A stretch of 54,752 nucleotides of DNA from Clostridia bacterium (GTDB lineage Bacteria; Bacillota_A; Clostridia; Oscillospirales; CAG-272), in the NCBI GenBank assembly GCA_017632155.1, contig JAGBRZ010000225.1, positions 1 through 54,752 of the forward strand, in the 5' to 3' direction. The notes beneath the pieces were generated by a model that saw only the letters and a program-made list of their open reading frames with translations, was not told the DNA's origin and made no database searches. The number at the start of each line of letters is the position of its first letter. Position 1 is the first letter of the stretch. The position numbers and the translations under genes are program-made. Shown in pieces: positions 52,258 through 54,752 of this stretch.

Positions 52258-53532
52258 TTAATTCTTAAACTCTTCGATGTAATCCTCAATCGTCACAACG
52301 CTGCCTTCACGTCTTGATCTTTCAGCCGCGAAAGTGACGAGGTGGTTTTCGATGGAGGTGGTGATCTCGGTTACCGAGTTGCCGGTGTATGTGCCGCAGA
52401 GATATTGGCAGAAAGAGCGCATAATGCCTCTGTCGCCGCCACCGTGACCGCCGGTGATCTCCTCATCCGCAACCGCATCCGAAACAAGGATCTCGCTCTT
52501 CTTTCCCGTTTCGAATTCGTAAAGAGTTACCGCTTTGTCAGCCATACCCGCGTAGATCTCGCCCTTTGTGCCCATAATGTGGATCTTTCTTCCGCCCTTG
52601 TTGAAGGCACTCATAGTAAAGGAAACGGTCGCGCCGCTTTCATATTCGAGGTTTACTACCTGATGGTCAACAACGTCATTGTCGCATCCGAATACACATC
52701 TGCCGTAGTTGGTTTCTGTGAGAACGCGGCGGACGTCCTCTTCGGTGGGATTGTGCTTCTTTGATGCACGACCAATGTATGAGGATTTCTCACAAGCATA
52801 GATCTTTATCGCGTTATAAGGACAGCTCTCGCCGACGGGACAGCCCATATAGCAGAACTCGGGTGCGCCCTCGGGCTTGTTCGCTGCGCAGAAATAGGAA
52901 AGCGAGCCGAAGCTGTGAACTCGTGTGCATTTTTCACCGAGAAGCCATTGGAGAATGTCGATATCGTGGCAGCTCTTTGCAAGGAGCATAGGGGTGCTGT
53001 CAGCCTCCTTGTGCCAGTTGCCGCGAACGTAGCTGTGGCTCTGGTGGATGTTTCCGACACCCTCCTGATGAACGATATTCATGATCTTGCCGATCTTGCC
53101 GTCATCGATGATCTTTTTGAGCGTGCGGAAGAAGGGAGTGAAGCGTAGCACGTGGCAAATTATTACGTGAACGCCCTTTTTGTTGGCGGCGTCTGCTATC
53201 TTGTAGCACTCCTCGGGGGTCGGCGCGGCGGGCTTTTCGAGGAGAAGGTGATAACCGAGCTCGATCGCCTTCATTGCGGGTTCAAAATGCATCTGATCTT
53301 GCGTTGCAATGATCGCCGCATCAGCAAACTTGGGCAGAGCAAGAATATCCTCCCAGCTTTCAAAGCAAGCGGAGTCGTCAAGATTGCATCTTTCTTTAAC
53401 GTAATTTCTTCTCACGGGATCGGGATCGGCAATTCCCACAAGCTCAAATTCGGGACAAGCGTCAAATCCGTGCTTTGCATAAGTAGTACCTCGGCTTCCG
53501 AGACCGATAATGATAACCTTTAACTTCTTCAT
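52258..53532 (-). CDS. Gfo/Idh/MocA-family NAD(P)-dependent oxidoreductase
   Basis: A 424-residue dehydrogenase acting on sugars, inositols or related polyols. N-terminal Rossmann motif GLGSRG (10-15), the family signature EKP (99-101), and the catalytic-type His189-Asp190 in SCHDIDILQWLLG are visible. An insertion with Cys227, Cys231 and Cys237 (CYMGCPVGESCPYNA) interrupts the C-terminal beta domain and could bind a metal. No signal peptide. ATG 53532 follows GAGGTAAT; the open frame continues upstream to 53652 across the promoter and was rejected. It lies next to an FGGY kinase but each gene has its own promoter. Confidence 0.92.
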   Translation of the reverse strand: MKKLKVIIIGLGSRGTTYAKHGFDACPEFELVGIADPDPVRRNYVKERCNLDDSACFESWEDILALPKFADAAIIATQDQMHFEPAMKAIELGYHLLLEKPAAPTPEECYKIADAANKKGVHVIICHVLRFTPFFRTLKKIIDDGKIGKIMNIVHQEGVGNIHQSHSYVRGNWHKEADSTPMLLAKSCHDIDILQWLLGEKCTRVHSFGSLSYFCAANKPEGAPEFCYMGCPVGESCPYNAIKIYACEKSSYIGRASKKHNPTEEDVRRVLTETNYGRCVFGCDNDVVDHQVVNLEYESGATVSFTMSAFNKGGRKIHIMGTKGEIYAGMADKAVTLYEFETGKKSEILVSDAVADEEITGGHGGGDRGIMRSFCQYLCGTYTGNSVTEITTSIENHLVTFAAERSRREGSVVTIEDYIEEFKN

Positions 53533-53578
53533 CTTAATTACCTCATCAGTAAAAATATAGGTGGACAAATTTTGTTTA

Positions 53579-53607
53579 ATTATATCACATATCGGGGGTA
53601 TTTGCAA
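53579..53607 (-). promoter_or_regulatory. Sigma-A promoter for the Gfo/Idh oxidoreductase
   Basis: Minus strand TTGCAA (53607-53602), 17-bp spacer, TATAAT (53584-53579). Confidence 0.75.
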
Positions 53608-53744
53608 GAGATTTTGGAAAAATAGTGCTATGAATAATGAGAATAAATCCAAATTGTTATGGTGATTTACGAGCCAATGTCAAACGCTGTGTGTTGGGTA
53701 TCATATTGCGAAAAAATTTGGAGATGATATATTTTTATATAGGA

Positions 53745-53773
53745 TTGCAAAATGTTAAATAATGTGATATAAT
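53745..53773 (+). promoter_or_regulatory. Sigma-A promoter for pepT
   Basis: TTGCAA (53745-53750), 17-bp spacer, TATAAT (53768-53773). The rest of the ~285-bp divergent gap is AT-rich with nothing else recognisable. Confidence 0.78.
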
Positions 53774-53818
53774 TATAAAAAAGTCAATAGATTCATAAAT
53801 TATAAAAATGGAGGAACT

Positions 53819-54752
53819 ATGAAGGCATACGAAAGATTTTTAAAATATGCAAGAATGTATACGACAAGCGATGAGATAAGTGGAACACATCCGTCTTCCT
53901 CTATCCAATTTACCTTGGCGCACCATTTAGTCGAAGAGCTGAAAACTTTTGGAATATCTGCCGAGTGCGATGAATATTGCTATGTTTACGCGACGATTCC
54001 TGCTACCGAGGGATGTGAGAATGTGCCCGCTATTGGATTTATTGCTCACATGGACACATCTCCCGATTTTTGTGGAGAAAACGTTTCTCCTCGTATCATT
54101 GAAAGTTATGATGGTGAGGACGTGGAGCTTGGCGAGGGAAGGGTTCTCAAACGATCCGATTTTCCGCATCTTGCAGAGTTGAAAGGGAGAACCTTGATCG
54201 TTACTGACGGAAAGACACTTCTTGGAGCGGATGACAAGGCGGGAATTGCCGAGATTATGACCTTGGCGGAGACCTTGATTGAGAAAAATCTGCCTCACGG
54301 AAAGATCTGTATTGCCTTTACTCCCGACGAGGAGATTGGAGAGTGCGCAGATCATTTTGACGTGGCACGGTTCGGCGCTGACTTTGCTTATACTGTTGAC
54401 GGTGACGTAGAGGGCGGAATTGAATACGAAAACTTTAACGCCGCAGGCGCTGTTTTTGAGATTAATGGCTTCAATATTCATCCGGGCTCTGCAAAGGATA
54501 AAATGATAAACGCTTCCTTGATAGCTATGGAGATTAATTCGCTTTTGCCTGCCGATGAGATACCGTCTAAAACCGAGGGCTATGAGGGATTTTTCCATTT
54601 GACAGATATGGAGGGGTGCGTGGAGCGTGCAACCCTTAAATATATCATTCGCGACCACTCCGCGGAATCATTCGCAATGCGATGTGAGAAAGTACGTCAA
54701 ATTGAAAAGCAGATCAATGCAACCTACGGAGATGGAACGGTTGTCCTTACAC
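53819..54752 (+). CDS. pepT: Peptidase T (tripeptide aminopeptidase), 3' truncated by window edge
   Basis: The first 311 residues of an M20-family zinc aminopeptidase of about 410 residues that removes N-terminal residues from tripeptides in the cytoplasm. Metal and catalytic residues are in place: His77 and Asp79 (AHMDTSPD), Asp139 (GADDKAG), Glu171-Glu172 (TPDEEIG), Asp194 (YTVDGD), and the dimerisation domain begins near NFNAAGAVFEINGF with the HPGSAKDKMINA motif. GGAGG at 53810-53814 precedes the ATG. The C-terminal metal ligand lies beyond the window. The frame is not covered by a complete start-to-stop reading frame only because the window ends. Confidence 0.96.
   Translation, partial: MKAYERFLKYARMYTTSDEISGTHPSSSIQFTLAHHLVEELKTFGISAECDEYCYVYATIPATEGCENVPAIGFIAHMDTSPDFCGENVSPRIIESYDGEDVELGEGRVLKRSDFPHLAELKGRTLIVTDGKTLLGADDKAGIAEIMTLAETLIEKNLPHGKICIAFTPDEEIGECADHFDVARFGADFAYTVDGDVEGGIEYENFNAAGAVFEINGFNIHPGSAKDKMINASLIAMEINSLLPADEIPSKTEGYEGFFHLTDMEGCVERATLKYIIRDHSAESFAMRCEKVRQIEKQINATYGDGTVVLT

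Overview
The window comes from a low-to-moderate GC, endospore-forming Gram-positive bacterium of the Clostridia, most likely an uncultured gut-type lineage; the exact family cannot be settled from sequence alone. The evidence is the sporulation genes (spoVAD, spoVAE, sigK, spoIIE), near-consensus sigma-A promoters almost all with 17-bp spacers, strong GGAGG-type ribosome binding sites, and many lipoproteins and wall-type surface proteins. The window opens inside groEL and closes inside pepT. No rRNA, tRNA, CRISPR array, transposase, phage gene or dedicated transcriptional repressor or activator was recognised.

Layout. 1-1.8 kb: the 3' end of groEL, then two abutting inverted-repeat elements and a small membrane protein. 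1.8-4.2 kb: an operon of an aldose-1-epimerase-like gene and a solute-binding lipoprotein. 4.3-5.7 kb: spoVAD-spoVAE without spoVAC. 5.8-7.9 kb: an Ig-repeat surface protein. 8-14 kb: three tandem paralogous lipoproteins, each a sugar-hydrolase-type N-terminal module joined to a metallo-beta-lactamase (MBL) fold. 14.1-21.8 kb: sigK, a secreted Cys/His peptidase-like protein with an SH3 domain, an alkaline phosphatase lipoprotein carrying two copies of the same N-terminal module, and spoIIE. 21.8-29.5 kb: a sugar isomerase/beta-helix operon, an endonuclease/exonuclease/phosphatase lipoprotein divergent from an FAD oxidoreductase, then galK-(membrane protein)-walJ-rlmH. 29.5-34.7 kb: a second copy of the ~280-bp inverted-repeat element, a repeat-rich surface protein, a MATE exporter and another sugar isomerase. 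34.8-48.7 kb: two paralogous beta-helix surface proteins and five solute-binding lipoproteins, interrupted by glyA and a glycerol-3-phosphate-dehydrogenase-like gene. 48.8-54.7 kb: phosphoglucomutase, an FGGY sugar kinase, a Gfo/Idh oxidoreductase and peptidase T.

How the genes fit together (inference). Two themes dominate. One is carbohydrate capture and processing: six paralogous solute-binding lipoproteins with no permease or ATPase in the window, plus epimerase, GHMP and FGGY kinases, hexose-phosphate mutase, two xylose-isomerase-type TIM barrels, a beta-helix enzyme and a Gfo/Idh dehydrogenase. The other is a set of surface-anchored hydrolases (three MBL-fold lipoproteins, one alkaline phosphatase, one EEP-type phosphodiesterase), four of which share an N-terminal module. 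That shared module across unrelated catalytic folds, and the ~280-bp paired intergenic elements, are the most unusual things seen.
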